Counted from the stretch's first letter, positions 50,766 to 61,216 are shown. The stretch is DNA of 64,000 bases from Aeromonas sobria (GCF_000820145.1 NZ_CDBW01000006.1:364257-428256), one strand, 5' to 3'. Notes: generated by a model from the sequence alone, not told the origin. Numbers and translations are program-made.

Positions 50766-51665
50766 TCAGGGAACGTCGTAACCGAGCGCCGCCTTGCGGA
50801 TGCGGAACCACTGCTGGCGGTTGAGCTCGATGGATTCGGCGGCCACGGCAGCGGCAATCCGTTCCCGCTTGCCGGAGCCAATCAATGGCAGCGGCTGGCT
50901 CGGCAGCATCATCACCCAGGCGTAGACCACCTGCTCGATAGTCTGGGCGCCCACTTCCTGGCGGATCTGCTCCAGCTCGGCGCGCAGCGGCGCACAGGCG
51001 TCATCGCTGAACAGTCGGCCGCCGCCAAGACATGACCAGGCCATCGGCTTGATACCAAGCTGCTGACACTGATCCAGGGTGCCATCGAGGGTCCCGTCCT
51101 GATGGAGCGGCGAGATCTCCAGCTGGTTGGTGACCAGCGGGAAGGGGAGGCGCGATTGCAGCAGTTCGAACTGACGGGGGGTAAAGTTGGATACTCCGGC
51201 GTGTTTGATTTTTCCTGCCTGTTTCAGGGTGATAAAGGCGTCGGCCACTTCATCGGCGTTCATCAGGGGATCCGGGCGGTGGATCAGCAGCAGGTCCAGA
51301 TGGTCGGTGCCGAGCTTGCGCAGCGAGGCCTCGGCGCTGGCGATGATATGGCCCTTGCCGGTGTTGTAGTGGTTGAGAGCATGCTCCGGTTTGGCAGTGA
51401 GGGCGATGCCGCATTTGCTGACGATCTCCATCCGCTCGCGCAGGGAAGGTTCGAGACGCAGGGCGTGACCAAAGGCCTCTTCGCACTGGTAGCCGCCATA
51501 GATATCGGCGTGATCTATGGTGGTGACCCCCAGATCCAGATGATATTTCATCAGATCAAGCAGAGCGGCCGGAGAGAGTTGCCACTCCATCAGGCGCCAG
51601 TAACCCATGATGAGGCGAGAGAAGGTGGGGCCTTGCGGGTGCAGGGCGACACGGGATACAGACAT
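50766..51665 (-). CDS. Aldo/keto reductase, YdhF-like
   Basis: A 299-residue AKR from ATG 51665. Catalytic tetrad residues: Asp and Tyr in TIDHADIYGGYQCE, Lys in IVSKCG, His in LLIHRPDPL. The NADPH-binding end has PLIGSGKRERIAAAV. It belongs to the YdhF subgroup of short AKRs; physiological substrate unknown. A longer N-terminal frame (to 51800) is rejected since MSVSRVALHPQGP matches the family start. It is monocistronic. Confidence 0.93.
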   Translation of the reverse strand: MSVSRVALHPQGPTFSRLIMGYWRLMEWQLSPAALLDLMKYHLDLGVTTIDHADIYGGYQCEEAFGHALRLEPSLRERMEIVSKCGIALTAKPEHALNHYNTGKGHIIASAEASLRKLGTDHLDLLLIHRPDPLMNADEVADAFITLKQAGKIKHAGVSNFTPRQFELLQSRLPFPLVTNQLEISPLHQDGTLDGTLDQCQQLGIKPMAWSCLGGGRLFSDDACAPLRAELEQIRQEVGAQTIEQVVYAWVMMLPSQPLPLIGSGKRERIAAAVAAESIELNRQQWFRIRKAALGYDVP

Positions 51666-51814
51666 GGTTGACTCCTTGACAAACGAGATGCGAAAACGAT
51701 GTGCAACATAGATGACTGCAGGCATCTTGGCCTCATGTGGTTGGCAAAGCAATAATGGGTAGTGGCATGATTCGAACTTTAGTTCTGACCAGAGAGGCAT
51801 AGGGAGAGAGATAG

Positions 51815-52222
51815 ATGGAAGGATTTGCCGAGCGCTTGCAGAGCTTGATCGGGGAGATGAGCGTGAGTGCCTTTGCCCGCAAGGTGGGGCTCAGTGAAGC
51901 GCTGATCCGTAAATATTTGAAAGGGGCCGAGCCTGGCCTGGCGCGGGCCAACCAGATCGCCATGGGGGCAAACTGCTCGCTGGAGTGGCTGGCAACCGGC
52001 TGCGGTTATCTCTACCGTCAGGCGGAAGTGGTGGACAGAGAGGCGCTGGCGGCGGCGCAGCAACTGCTGGGCGAGCAGCAACCCGGGGTAGGGTTGCCCG
52101 ATGAGGAGGCGCTGGTCACCCTGCTTGCCTATTACCAGTTTTTGCGTACCCACAAGAAAGCAGACGGTTTTCTCGATCTGGCGTTGGCGCGGGAGTTTGG
52201 CCGCCATCTGGGGGAAGCGTGA
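51815..52222 (+). CDS. Helix-turn-helix regulator
   Basis: A 135-residue protein with an N-terminal lambda-repressor/Xre-like HTH (SVSAFARKVGLSEALIRKYL, about residues 15-35, then GANCSLEWLATG). The rest is helical with no sensor domain recognised. Such proteins act as local repressors; its targets may be the divergent aldo/keto reductase (150 bp away) or the SDR gene that follows. Confidence 0.8.
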   Translation: MEGFAERLQSLIGEMSVSAFARKVGLSEALIRKYLKGAEPGLARANQIAMGANCSLEWLATGCGYLYRQAEVVDREALAAAQQLLGEQQPGVGLPDEEALVTLLAYYQFLRTHKKADGFLDLALAREFGRHLGEA

Positions 52223-52309
52223 TGAGGGGCGTATTACCCTTTGGTCGTGTCACGGCCGGTTGATTATTCTGATACGCTCTAAGCAAGATAACTCTCCATG
52301 GAATGGGCG

Positions 52310-53011
52310 ATGAGCTACTTGATCCTCGGAAGTGGTGCGCTGGGCTCGGCGCTGGCAAGAGAGCTGATGGCAAGGGGGGAGTCCTTCCTGCTGGCCGGGC
52401 GCACCTATCCAAAAGGGATCGAGATGGGGGCCTTCTTCCCGCTGCAAGAGGTCGATGCCATCTCGTTCGATGCACTGTTTACCCTCTACGATACCGATCC
52501 GCTTCCCACTGTGGTCATCAACACCATCGGCGTGTTGCACGATGTCAGCTTTATGCCGGAACGGCGGGTCGAAGAGGTGCACCCCAAGTGGCTATGCGAC
52601 AGCCTGCTGGCCAATGCTTGGCCAACGCTGGCGCTGGCTGCCCGCTTCAGCCGGTTGATGGGGAATGACCATCCGCTGTGGCTCTGCGCCATCTCCGATC
52701 TGGCGGGATCCATCACTGCCAATCAGGAAGGGGGGCGTTACAGCTACCGGATGAGCAAGGCGGCCCTCGATATGGGGGTGAAAACCCTGGCCCTTGAGTG
52801 GGCGCAGCGTTTCCCGCAGGCGGGGGTGGTGGCGGTGGCGCCCGGTTTGATGGACTCCCCGATGAACGCTCCCTTTCTGAGCGAGTTGCCTGCGGAACAA
52901 TTGCAGGATCCTGCTCTGGTGGCGGTGAAACTGCTCAATCTCATCAAGGGGTTATCGTTGACTCAATCGGGCCAGCTACTGGATCTCAACGGTCAGCCGC
53001 TGCCCTGGTAA
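52310..53011 (+). CDS. Short-chain dehydrogenase/reductase (C-factor-like)
   Basis: A 233-residue SDR from ATG 52310. The cofactor motif is [11 protein letters not shown] near the N-terminus, the catalytic Ser lies in [10 protein letters not shown] and Tyr-Lys in [10 protein letters not shown] (YxxxK). The second half has [16 protein letters not shown]. The cofactor motif GxGALG is slightly unusual versus GxxxGxG. Substrate unknown. It resembles C-factor-type proteins. The start four codons earlier (52298) is less likely. Confidence 0.88.
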   Translation: MSYLILGSGALGSALARELMARGESFLLAGRTYPKGIEMGAFFPLQEVDAISFDALFTLYDTDPLPTVVINTIGVLHDVSFMPERRVEEVHPKWLCDSLLANAWPTLALAARFSRLMGNDHPLWLCAISDLAGSITANQEGGRYSYRMSKAALDMGVKTLALEWAQRFPQAGVVAVAPGLMDSPMNAPFLSELPAEQLQDPALVAVKLLNLIKGLSLTQSGQLLDLNGQPLPW

Positions 53012-53123
53012 ATTCTGCCTGCGGGTTCCCCTGACGCCCATTTGCTTCACATTCTGCTCATGCGCCCCTTGCCAAGCGAGGGGCGCATGGCTAACGTCAC
53101 TCTCCTGTTTCAGGAGGGATCTC

Positions 53124-54143
53124 ATGCGCTATATCGATTTACGAAGTGACACCGTCACCCAGCCTACTGATGCCATGCGTCAAGCCATGCTCCACGCCGA
53201 AGTCGGTGACGATGTCTATGGTGAAGATCCGGGCGTCAATGCGCTGGAGGCCTATGGGGCCAGATTGCTGGGCAAACAGGCGGCGCTGTTTGTGCCATCG
53301 GGCACCATGTCCAACCTGCTGGCGGTGATGAGCCACTGTCAGCGCGGTGAGGGGGCCATCCTCGGCAACGCCGCTCACATCTATCGCTATGAAGCGCAGG
53401 GGAGTGCCGTGCTGGGCTCCGTGGCCCTGCAACCCTTGCCGATGCAGCGCGACGGCACGCTGGCCTTCGATGATATCAAGGCCGCGCTGGCCCCTGATGA
53501 TGCCCACTTTGTCCAGACTCACCTTATCTGCCTTGAAAACACCCACAACGGCAAGGTGCTGCCGCTCTCCTATCTGCAAGAGATGGGGGCATTCGTTGCC
53601 GAGCGCGGCTTGAAGCTCCATCTCGATGGCGCCCGGCTCTTTAACGCCGCCGTGGCCAGCGAGACCCCGGTCGCGGTGATCGCTGCGCCGTTTGACAGCA
53701 TCTCGATCTGCCTCTCCAAGGGGTTGGGGGCACCGGTTGGTTCGCTGCTGGTGGGCAGTCACGACTTCATCGCCCGTGCGCGCCGTCTGCGCAAGATGTT
53801 GGGAGGCGGCATGCGTCAGGCGGGCATTCTGGCGCAGGCCGGTCTGTTTGCCCTCGAGCAGCATGTGACCCGTCTGGCGGATGATCACCGCCGTGCCAAA
53901 CGGCTGGCCGAAGGGCTGGCGGCGCTGCCGGGCATCGAGCTCGACCTCTCGCTGGTGCAGAGCAACATGGTGTTCCTGCGGCTGCGTGAGGGGGAATCCA
54001 CCCCTCTGCTGGTCTTTATGAAGGAGCGGGGGATCCTCTTCTCCGGTTACGGCGAGCTGCGGCTGGTGACCCATTTGCAGATCAACGATGACGATATTGA
54101 AGAAGTGATCGACGCTTTCACCGAGTATCTCGGTGCGTGTTGA
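53124..54143 (+). CDS. ltaE: Low-specificity L-threonine aldolase
   Basis: A 339-residue PLP enzyme. It splits L-threonine and L-allo-threonine to glycine and acetaldehyde. Typical start [20 protein letters not shown], then [29 protein letters not shown] and the PLP-Lys in [14 protein letters not shown]. The length is normal. AGGAGG precedes the ATG. A 17-bp stem terminator follows. Confidence 0.96.
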   Translation: MRYIDLRSDTVTQPTDAMRQAMLHAEVGDDVYGEDPGVNALEAYGARLLGKQAALFVPSGTMSNLLAVMSHCQRGEGAILGNAAHIYRYEAQGSAVLGSVALQPLPMQRDGTLAFDDIKAALAPDDAHFVQTHLICLENTHNGKVLPLSYLQEMGAFVAERGLKLHLDGARLFNAAVASETPVAVIAAPFDSISICLSKGLGAPVGSLLVGSHDFIARARRLRKMLGGGMRQAGILAQAGLFALEQHVTRLADDHRRAKRLAEGLAALPGIELDLSLVQSNMVFLRLREGESTPLLVFMKERGILFSGYGELRLVTHLQINDDDIEEVIDAFTEYLGAC

Positions 54144-54193
54144 GACCGTTTGGTAATGCAGAAGCCTGTTTATACCAAAAGTGGTTTAAACCG

Positions 54194-54229
54194 AAACAAC
54201 AGAGGGCGCCGCGGCGCCCTCTGTTGTTT
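54194..54229. terminator. Bidirectional terminator
   Basis: A perfect 17-bp stem (54194-54210 with 54213-54229) with almost no loop, between the convergent ltaE and PAS genes; A- and T-rich at both ends. Confidence 0.9.
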
Positions 54230-54238
54230 GCAGCAAGC

Positions 54239-54670
54239 TTAAGCCTGCCGCTGGCCGCTCATCAGCATGGCCTCATCAGTAGCGTCGTAGATCATCACCG
54301 CGATGTGAGTCACCTGACCACCGAAATCGGCCAGTGGCACCAGCGTCAGGTTCTGGAACATGTGGGGGGCCGAGCCGGTAATGGGGCGATAGTTGGAGAA
54401 ACGCAGCAGATAGGGCTTTTGCTCCCAGGTGCTGAAGGCGCGGTTGTTGAGCTTGAAGACCATGTTGGCCTTGCGCTCGAACCAGGCTTTGTCCACATCG
54501 GGGAACAGCTCGAACAGCACGCCGTCGCGCACTTCACCGGCCAGTCGGCCGCTGTGGCTCTCCATAAAGCCGTTCCACACCTGAACCTTGTAATCCTTGT
54601 CGAGCACCACCAAGCCTACGTCCAGGTTCTGGACTATGTTCATCAGCCAATGAAATTCACGGATTTCCAT
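54239..54670 (-). CDS. PAS-domain protein
   Basis: A 143-residue single PAS domain. ATG 54670 is chosen because AGGAG lies 5 nt before it. Features: NIVQNLDVGLVVLDKDYKVQV and WNGFMESHSGRLAGEV, then LRFSNYRPITGSAP. It follows a response-regulator/CheC-like gene by 8 nt, so the two form an operon; it may be a sensor input for that regulator or a signal-binding partner. The ligand (heme, flavin or none) is unclear. Confidence 0.85.
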   Translation of the reverse strand: MEIREFHWLMNIVQNLDVGLVVLDKDYKVQVWNGFMESHSGRLAGEVRDGVLFELFPDVDKAWFERKANMVFKLNNRAFSTWEQKPYLLRFSNYRPITGSAPHMFQNLTLVPLADFGGQVTHIAVMIYDATDEAMLMSGQRQA

Positions 54671-54678
54671 AGTCACTC

Positions 54679-55701
54679 CTAGAGCATGTGCATGATTTTG
54701 TTGTTCATGGTGGCGATGGAATCTTCGGTAAATAGCAGCAGCAGATCACACTGCACCGCGTAATCCTGGATCCGGTAGTTGATCTCGATGGCGAGCGTAC
54801 GGCGCCAGCGACTCTTGTTGGTGTTGATCAGTTCGTTAATGGATCTGTGCTGGCCAAGGACCACAGGATGCCCCTGACTGAAGGGGGTATCGAGCTGGTT
54901 GGCGTAGCCGCGCAGGAAGGCGCCGATCAGCACGTTGGCGGTATCCATCAGCAGTTCCAGTTCGGCGGTGCGATCCAGCGTCCCCTGATGGTTCATCAGC
55001 TTGGCCAAATCTTTGAAGCTGGAGTCATGGAACAGGATCAGCGCTTCGCCGGCGATCCCCGCCCCGATAAACCCCTGACAGACGGCGGAGAGGGTATCTG
55101 AATCCGCGGCCGCCGAGAGGGCCATGTGCAGCTCGGAGACCTCCAGCACGTTGACGTTGGGGATGGGGAGGACCACGAAGGCGTTGAGCAGCCGAGCCAG
55201 CAAGTCGGCCGCCTGACCCATGGAGACGTTGGCCAGCTCCTGATAGACGTCACGAATCTCCGGGGTGATGATGACGCCCGCATCGGCTATCACGCCGCCG
55301 GGCAATTGCTCGGTGGCGCTCGGCTGACCGCTTGGGGCTGCGCTCCAGAAACCATGTTGTTTGAGCAGGGCGAGCAGGGTGTCAGGGGCGGCAGGTTTCT
55401 TGATGAAATCGAGCGCCCCCAGCCCCATGACCCGCTGATAGGCTTCCGGCTGGATATCGCCGGAGACCACGATCACCTTGTTGCGCAGTCCCTCCCGTTG
55501 GAGGGTCTCCAGCACGCCGTAACCGTCCATCTCTGGCATGGTCAGATCGAGGAAGATGAGATCGCCATGACCCATCAGTACCTGTTCGATCCCTTCGAGA
55601 CCATTGGCCGCGTAGTGCAAATCGACTTTCCAGTCGGCGGGGAGTGCCCGCGCCAGCTGTTTGCGGGCGAACCCGGAGTCATCACATATCAATACATTCA
55701 T
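54679..55701 (-). CDS. Response regulator with CheC/CheX-like domain
   Basis: A 340-residue protein. The receiver (about residues 1-120) has the acidic pair ICDDSG, phospho-Asp in LIFLDLTMPEMDGYGV, Thr/Ser in VIVVSGD and Lys in FIKKPA. The C-terminal 200 residues resemble CheC/CheX phosphatases, with E-x-x-N in YQELANVSMGQAA and a second D-x-x-N in LLMDTANVLIGAF. CheC-type proteins dephosphorylate CheY-P. Fusion to a receiver suggests a self-regulated phosphatase in chemotaxis or c-di-GMP pathways; the partner kinase is not in the window. Confidence 0.85.
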   Translation of the reverse strand: MNVLICDDSGFARKQLARALPADWKVDLHYAANGLEGIEQVLMGHGDLIFLDLTMPEMDGYGVLETLQREGLRNKVIVVSGDIQPEAYQRVMGLGALDFIKKPAAPDTLLALLKQHGFWSAAPSGQPSATEQLPGGVIADAGVIITPEIRDVYQELANVSMGQAADLLARLLNAFVVLPIPNVNVLEVSELHMALSAAADSDTLSAVCQGFIGAGIAGEALILFHDSSFKDLAKLMNHQGTLDRTAELELLMDTANVLIGAFLRGYANQLDTPFSQGHPVVLGQHRSINELINTNKSRWRRTLAIEINYRIQDYAVQCDLLLLFTEDSIATMNNKIMHML

Positions 55702-55755
55702 GGCGTTAGGCAGGCTCTGTTGGCAAGGATTGCTATAAGTGTGGCCCGCTAACGG

Positions 55756-56694
55756 TCAGATGCAATGGGTGAGGGTATCACCTTGTGAAAATTGGTTGTC
55801 CCATTGCCGATTGCGATAGCGCGCTGAGTATTTTTCAACAAATTCAACGAACATCTTAACACGCAACGGGGCGAACTGGTGCTGGCAACACAACATGTAG
55901 AAGGGGCGATTGCCGGTTTGCCAGTCAGTCAGTACCGGCACCAGCTGCTCGTCATGGAGGAAGCTGTTCAAATAGTGCAGGGGGGCATTGACGATCCCCA
56001 GATGACGCCTTGCCGCCCGCACCGCAGCCTGAGTTTGATTGACGGTCAGCTTGGCAGTGCGTTTGATGCAGACACTCTGGCCATCCTGGTCGGTCAACTG
56101 CCAGTGTTGGTGCGGCCAGCAGTAGATGAGATCGTGCTCTTCCAGCTGATTGGGGTGGGATGGAGTTCCTTTTTTGGCCAGATAGAGCGGCGAGGCAAAC
56201 AGGCCGTACTCGATATGACCGAGACAGATCGCATTGGGCAGCGATTGGGGCAGCTCACCATTGAAGAACACCAGATCCCGATCATTGTCGAACAGGTGCT
56301 GGTGATCATTGGTCTGGGTGATATCGAACTGCACCTCGGGATAGTGCAGCCCGAATTCGGCCAGCATATCGATCAGGATGGTGTTGGAGAGCGCGATTGG
56401 CGCCGCTATCCGGATAAGCCCGGTGATGTCGGCTTCTTTGCCCTGGATCTCGCTGGTGGCCTGTTCGATTTGCGCGAGCGGCGTGCAGATCCGTTCGTAG
56501 TATCTGAGACCCTCATCAGTAAGCCGGATTTTGCGAGTAGAACGATGTAGCAGGGAGCAACCCAGTTGCTCTTCCAGCTGGGATATGCGTCGACTGATGG
56601 TGCCTGTTGGCATGCCCAGTGCGGCGGCAGCGTGGGAGAATCCCCCCTCTTGCACCACCTTGACGAACAGGTAGAACTCTTCAATGTGCTTCAT
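55756..56694 (-). CDS. LysR family transcriptional regulator
   Basis: A 312-residue LTTR with N-terminal winged HTH (FYLFVKVVQEGGFSHAAAALG, PTGTISRRISQLEEQLG, CSLLHRSTRKIRLTDEG) and a C-terminal effector-binding domain. The neighbouring genes are not obviously its targets. It is preceded by a long non-coding region and is monocistronic. Confidence 0.93.
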   Translation of the reverse strand: MKHIEEFYLFVKVVQEGGFSHAAAALGMPTGTISRRISQLEEQLGCSLLHRSTRKIRLTDEGLRYYERICTPLAQIEQATSEIQGKEADITGLIRIAAPIALSNTILIDMLAEFGLHYPEVQFDITQTNDHQHLFDNDRDLVFFNGELPQSLPNAICLGHIEYGLFASPLYLAKKGTPSHPNQLEEHDLIYCWPHQHWQLTDQDGQSVCIKRTAKLTVNQTQAAVRAARRHLGIVNAPLHYLNSFLHDEQLVPVLTDWQTGNRPFYMLCCQHQFAPLRVKMFVEFVEKYSARYRNRQWDNQFSQGDTLTHCI

Positions 56695-57509
56695 AAACGC
56701 TGTTCTGGGTGTAACAAGGGGGCAACCATAAAAAGAGCGTCCAGGGTTGGCAAGCGTAATTCAGCGTTTAATTGATCTGGATTCGATTTCTGCTGATACC
56801 ACTTTTGCAGTGGCTTGTTAACTAAATGATTACATCCAGGTGGTAATATGGCACTCGTTACGTTTGCTGAGTGCGATATGGTCAACCGCAGAGTCGGTGG
56901 GCAAAGGGGATGTGACTCGGTTGTGTGATGCTGTCGTTTTGGTATAGCAGTAGTGGCGTGCTGAGTGATCGCCGCATCGGCCTCCGATAAAAATGAGATC
57001 ACGATCACGTATTCACATTTTTCCCCTGTTTTGCCGGAGAATGAATATGGTGTATTTCAGAATCATGAATAATGCATAAATATTGTCCGCATGGGTGTGT
57101 TTTTGTCTGTTTCTCCATCCACTTGGTTAATTAATGGATGTTTTGTGAAAGGAATGACGACTATTTTTGTCGCTGATTAAACTGTTAATAAGAAAGTCGC
57201 GGCAGCAAAACAGCAATTCGAGTTGAAAGGGCTCGACTGAGAATCTCTTAGTGCTTGTTTTTAATGGAGAAAAAAGTTAAAAATTGACAATGTAACGCAC
57301 TTGAATTAGCTGTGAAAATTGGCATTTCCCTTCGCTCTATTGCTGGAAATGCCTTTTTGTTACTGATTTTTGAAGTCGTGTTGTCTGCTCTTGGCCATAT
57401 TAAAAATGGTGGTCGAGCGGTGTTTGCTCCTTGCATTCGACCTCTGGCAGTTTGCTAGATTTCTCTCTTGGTTAGCCAGTGACCATCCAGCAGGAATGAC
57501 CTTGATCTG
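56695..57509. other. 815-base region without a gene
   Basis: A long stretch between the LysR gene and the GGDEF/EAL gene. AT-rich in the middle (about 57040-57250). No c-di-GMP riboswitch motif or protein-coding frame is convincing. It probably contains the promoters of both neighbours; a small RNA gene is possible but not evident. Confidence 0.4.
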
Positions 57510-59495
57510 ATGAATACCCTTGACGAACGGTTACTGAAAACCATGGATGTGCTACATACCCCGATTTGGGTGTATGACATCGAGCATCATCATATTTTCT
57601 GGGCAAATCGTGCGGCTCTTCCCGTCTGGGAGGCCTCGTCCCTCGCGGAGCTCTGTGCCCGCGATTTTTCGGCAGATATGGCCACCGCCATCGATCTGTT
57701 GTTGCAGCGCTATCTGGGGGATTTCCAGCAGGGGCGCAGTTACAACGAGTGGTGGACCCTCTCCCCAAAGGGGGTCAAGAAGCAGATCTATCTGCGCCTC
57801 TCCGGCATTCAGCTGGCTGGCCGTCTGATGATGATGACCGAGGCTGTGCTCGACTCCGATACCCTCTATCAGGAGTCCTCTCTGGCGACCGGCGATACCC
57901 TAGCCTGCCTGTTCGATAGCCACGGTGTGTTCGAGAGTGGCAACTACCACTTCGAGATGTGTTTTGGTCACCAGATCGCCAAACTCTCCCAGATCTTCTC
58001 CGGCAATGACGACAGTTTTTACCAGAAGCTTTCTCGCCTTGATGAGGTGGTGACCGAGGGGGAGTGCCGTACCCTCAAGGGGATGCGCTGGTTCCAGTAT
58101 CAGTTCCGCTATATCCAGCAGGGAGCCCGTATTCTGCTCACCATGCGGGACATTACCGACCGCAAACTTGAGGAGCTGGAGCATCGCCACCTCGCCTGGC
58201 ACGACTCCCTGACCGGTCTGCTCAACCGTTATGGTTTGATGAAATCCCTTGAAGCCTATTGCGGTCTGGGTGAGCGTTTCGCGCTGGTATTCATGGATTT
58301 GGACAACTTTAAGCTGGTCAACGACAACTACGGCCACAAGGCGGGAGATCGGCTATTGGAGCGGGTCGCCGGTCGCCTCAAACAGATCTGCCCGCGGGAT
58401 GTTGAGCTGGCTCGCCTCGGTGGCGATGAGTTCACCGCACTGGTGCCGCTGGGCAATCAGGGGGATCGGGCACAAGAGGTGGCCGATCAGATGCTCTCCC
58501 AGATGACCAAACCGCTGCAGCTGAGCGGGCTGCCGGAGGTGACCATCGGCGGCAGCATCGGCATCGCCATCTATCCCGACGATGCCGATGATGGGGATAA
58601 CCTCATCACCCGGGCTGATATGGCGATGTATCAGGCCAAGCAGATGGGGCGGCTGCGCTGGCAGCGTTTCACCCCCAGCATGCAGCAGACCCTGCAGCGC
58701 AAGCTCAACCTCAAGCAGTTTCTGGCCAAGGCCATCGGCCGTCAGGAGTTGAGTCTCTGTTACCAGCCGCAGGTTGATGCGGCCAAGGGAAGGTTGATTG
58801 GCTATGAAGCGCTGCTGCGCTGGTACAACCCGGTACTCGGCCATGTTTCACCGGTGGAATTTATTCCGCTGGCTGAAGAGATGGGGTTGATCCGCGAAAT
58901 TGGCAGTTGGGTGCTCTCCACCGCCCTGGCTCAGATGGCCAGTTGGAAAACGCGCTTTGCGCAGCGAGTGCCGGTCTCCGTCAACCTCTCCGGTTTTCAG
59001 CTTTCATCTTCTCTGCCGGGAAAAGTGCGCCAGCAGTTGGTAATGCACGGGGTCGATGCCTCGTTACTGACGCTGGAGCTGACCGAAACCGTGCTGATGC
59101 TTGATATGAAGGGGTGTCTCGGCATTCTCGATGCGTTGAGCGAGCAGGGGATCAAGATTGCCATCGACGATTTTGGCACCGGCTACTCATCCCTTGCTTA
59201 CCTGAATCGCTTGCCCATCGACACCATCAAGCTGGACCGATCCTTCGTGGTTGGCCTCAACCTGCCGGTGATCCGGGCAACCGCCGCCATGGCCACCAAT
59301 CTGGGGTTGGAGATCATGGCGGAAGGGGTTGAGGAGCCCCACGAACTGGCTGCCCTGCAGACCCAGGGGTGTCAGGTATTCCAGGGCTACCTGTTCAGCA
59401 AACCGCTGACGGTGGCGCAAGTTGAGGCGAGCGGTTTCGTGGTTGAGTGTCAGGTCGGGCGTTATCCACTGCTTGACGCCGTAATGGCAGAGTAA
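57510..59495 (+). CDS. PAS-GGDEF-EAL protein (c-di-GMP turnover)
   Basis: A 661-residue protein without membrane helices. An N-terminal PAS-type region (LHTPIWVYDIEHHHIFWANR) and a second sensor-like part precede a GGDEF domain (DSLTGLLNRYGL, FMDLDNFKLVNDNYGH, ARLGGDEFTALV, about residues 230-390) and an EAL domain (GYEALLRWYNPVLGHVSP, VNLSGFQLSS, LTETVLM, IDDFGTGYSSLAYL, KLDRSFV, about 410-650). Both catalytic motifs are intact, so it may make and degrade c-di-GMP. An RxxD inhibitory site is not seen before GGDEF. The start has a weak ribosome-binding site. Confidence 0.95.
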   Translation: MNTLDERLLKTMDVLHTPIWVYDIEHHHIFWANRAALPVWEASSLAELCARDFSADMATAIDLLLQRYLGDFQQGRSYNEWWTLSPKGVKKQIYLRLSGIQLAGRLMMMTEAVLDSDTLYQESSLATGDTLACLFDSHGVFESGNYHFEMCFGHQIAKLSQIFSGNDDSFYQKLSRLDEVVTEGECRTLKGMRWFQYQFRYIQQGARILLTMRDITDRKLEELEHRHLAWHDSLTGLLNRYGLMKSLEAYCGLGERFALVFMDLDNFKLVNDNYGHKAGDRLLERVAGRLKQICPRDVELARLGGDEFTALVPLGNQGDRAQEVADQMLSQMTKPLQLSGLPEVTIGGSIGIAIYPDDADDGDNLITRADMAMYQAKQMGRLRWQRFTPSMQQTLQRKLNLKQFLAKAIGRQELSLCYQPQVDAAKGRLIGYEALLRWYNPVLGHVSPVEFIPLAEEMGLIREIGSWVLSTALAQMASWKTRFAQRVPVSVNLSGFQLSSSLPGKVRQQLVMHGVDASLLTLELTETVLMLDMKGCLGILDALSEQGIKIAIDDFGTGYSSLAYLNRLPIDTIKLDRSFVVGLNLPVIRATAAMATNLGLEIMAEGVEEPHELAALQTQGCQVFQGYLFSKPLTVAQVEASGFVVECQVGRYPLLDAVMAE

Positions 59496-59639
59496 AAAAG
59501 TGTGCGTTAGGCCACAATTTGGGATTTTATCCCGCCATATTTAATCAATATTAATCGTGTTTTTGCGGCCCGTCATGGGACGGATTGGCAGGGATTGCTA
59601 GCATGCGACCTCGTTTCTAGGGAAAGGAGTATCGCAATA

Positions 59640-61205
59640 ATGAGTCATGCTGCTGTCAATGACCGTCCAGCCAGCCCTCCCAACGGCTGGCTGAACCGTT
59701 TCCTCAATGGCGTCGAGAAAGCCGGGAACAAATTACCCGACCCCGCCATGCTGTTCCTTTACGCCTTGCTGATCGTCTGGGTCGGCTCCTGGGTGTTGTC
59801 TCAATTCCAGTTTGATCTGGTCAATCCCCGCACCGGGGAGGCCGTGGTGGTCAACAACCTGCTGACCGGCGCCGGTCTGGCCGAGTTTCTCTCCACCATG
59901 GTGACCACCTTCACCGGCTTTGCCCCTCTTGGTATCGTGCTGGTGGCCATGCTGGGGGTCGGGGTGGCCGAGCAGTCCGGTTTTATCAATACCGGTCTGA
60001 AAAAGTTGCTGAAAGTGACACCTGCCCGTTTTCTCACCCCCATGCTGATCCTGGTGGCGATCGTCAGCCATACCGCCGCAGATGCGGGTTATGTGCTGGT
60101 GATCCCCATTGGCGGCATCATCTTCCACGCGGCCGGGCGCCATCCGCTGGCGGGGATTGCCGCGGCCTTTGCCGGTGTCTCCGGTGGTTTTGCCGCCAAC
60201 TTTTTGCCCTCCGGCGGGGATGCGCTGCTGCAGGGCTTTACCCAGTCAGCCGCGCAGTTGCTCGACCCTGACTACATGGTCAATACCCTGTGCAACATCA
60301 TCTTCACCGGTGCTTCCTCCTTGCTGATCATCTGCGTCGGCTGGTTTATCACCGAAAAGGTGGTGGAGCCGCGTCTCAAGCATGTGGCACTTAACGAGGA
60401 TCTGGAAAGTGCCGACGAGATGGGCCGCTACAGCGCGCAAGAGAGCCGGGCGTTCAACTGGGCAGGGTTTGCCATGCTGGCGGCCATCGTGCTGCTGGCG
60501 ATGGCCTTGTCGCCGGCTGATTCCCCGCTGCGTGCTGCGGACGGCTCCCTGACTACCTTCGCCGCGCCGGTGATGAAATCCATCGTGCCGCTGATCTTCC
60601 TGCTCTTTATCCTGCCCGGGATTGTCTACGGCTTTGTCGCTGGCAGCTTCAAGAGTGGCAAGGATGTGATCGACGCCATGTCGGCCACCATGAACAAGAT
60701 GGGCTCCTACATGGTGATGGCCTTCTTCTGCGCGCTCTTTATCAAGGCGTTTGGCGACTCCAATCTTGGCACCCTGTTGGCCCTCTCCGGCGCCGAAGTG
60801 CTCCATGCGCTGGCGCTGCCTGGTCAGGTCACCATCGTCGGGATGATCTTGCTTACCGCAGCCGTCAATCTGGTGGTAGGGTCGGCATCGGCCAAATGGG
60901 CGCTGATCAGCCCGATCCTGGTGCCGATGCTGATGGCGGTGGGGATCTCCCCCGAGCTGACCCAGGCGGCCTATCGGGTGGGGGATTCTGCCTCCAACAT
61001 CATCACGCCGCTGATGGTCTTCTTTCCGCTGGTGGTGGTCTATTGCCAGCAGTATGTGAAGAGCACCGGGATCGGTACTTTGGTCTCCATGATGCTGCCT
61101 TACTCGCTGGCCTTCCTGGTTAGCTGGACCATTTTCCTGCTGCTTTACTGGGCGCTGGGTTTCCCGCTCGGGTTGCAAGCCCCTTATGTCTATCCTGCCC
61201 CTTAA
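59640..61205 (+). CDS. AbgT family transporter
   Basis: A 521-residue transporter from ATG 59640 (AAGGAG upstream), with about 11-13 hydrophobic segments. AbgT/MtrF features are NKLPDPAMLFLYALLIV, PLGIVLVAMLGVGVAEQSGF, SHTAADAGYVLVIPIGG and a conserved hairpin GDSASNIITPLM near the C-terminus. E. coli AbgT takes up p-aminobenzoyl-glutamate; MtrF and YdaH export antimetabolites such as sulfonamides. Which of the two applies is not readable from sequence. It ends with a strong terminator. Confidence 0.92.
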   Translation: MSHAAVNDRPASPPNGWLNRFLNGVEKAGNKLPDPAMLFLYALLIVWVGSWVLSQFQFDLVNPRTGEAVVVNNLLTGAGLAEFLSTMVTTFTGFAPLGIVLVAMLGVGVAEQSGFINTGLKKLLKVTPARFLTPMLILVAIVSHTAADAGYVLVIPIGGIIFHAAGRHPLAGIAAAFAGVSGGFAANFLPSGGDALLQGFTQSAAQLLDPDYMVNTLCNIIFTGASSLLIICVGWFITEKVVEPRLKHVALNEDLESADEMGRYSAQESRAFNWAGFAMLAAIVLLAMALSPADSPLRAADGSLTTFAAPVMKSIVPLIFLLFILPGIVYGFVAGSFKSGKDVIDAMSATMNKMGSYMVMAFFCALFIKAFGDSNLGTLLALSGAEVLHALALPGQVTIVGMILLTAAVNLVVGSASAKWALISPILVPMLMAVGISPELTQAAYRVGDSASNIITPLMVFFPLVVVYCQQYVKSTGIGTLVSMMLPYSLAFLVSWTIFLLLYWALGFPLGLQAPYVYPAP

Positions 61206-61216
61206 ACAGGGTTATG

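Noticed and set aside
56695..57509. c-di-GMP riboswitch before the GGDEF/EAL gene
   Set aside because: The conserved GEMM elements could not be found in the leader.
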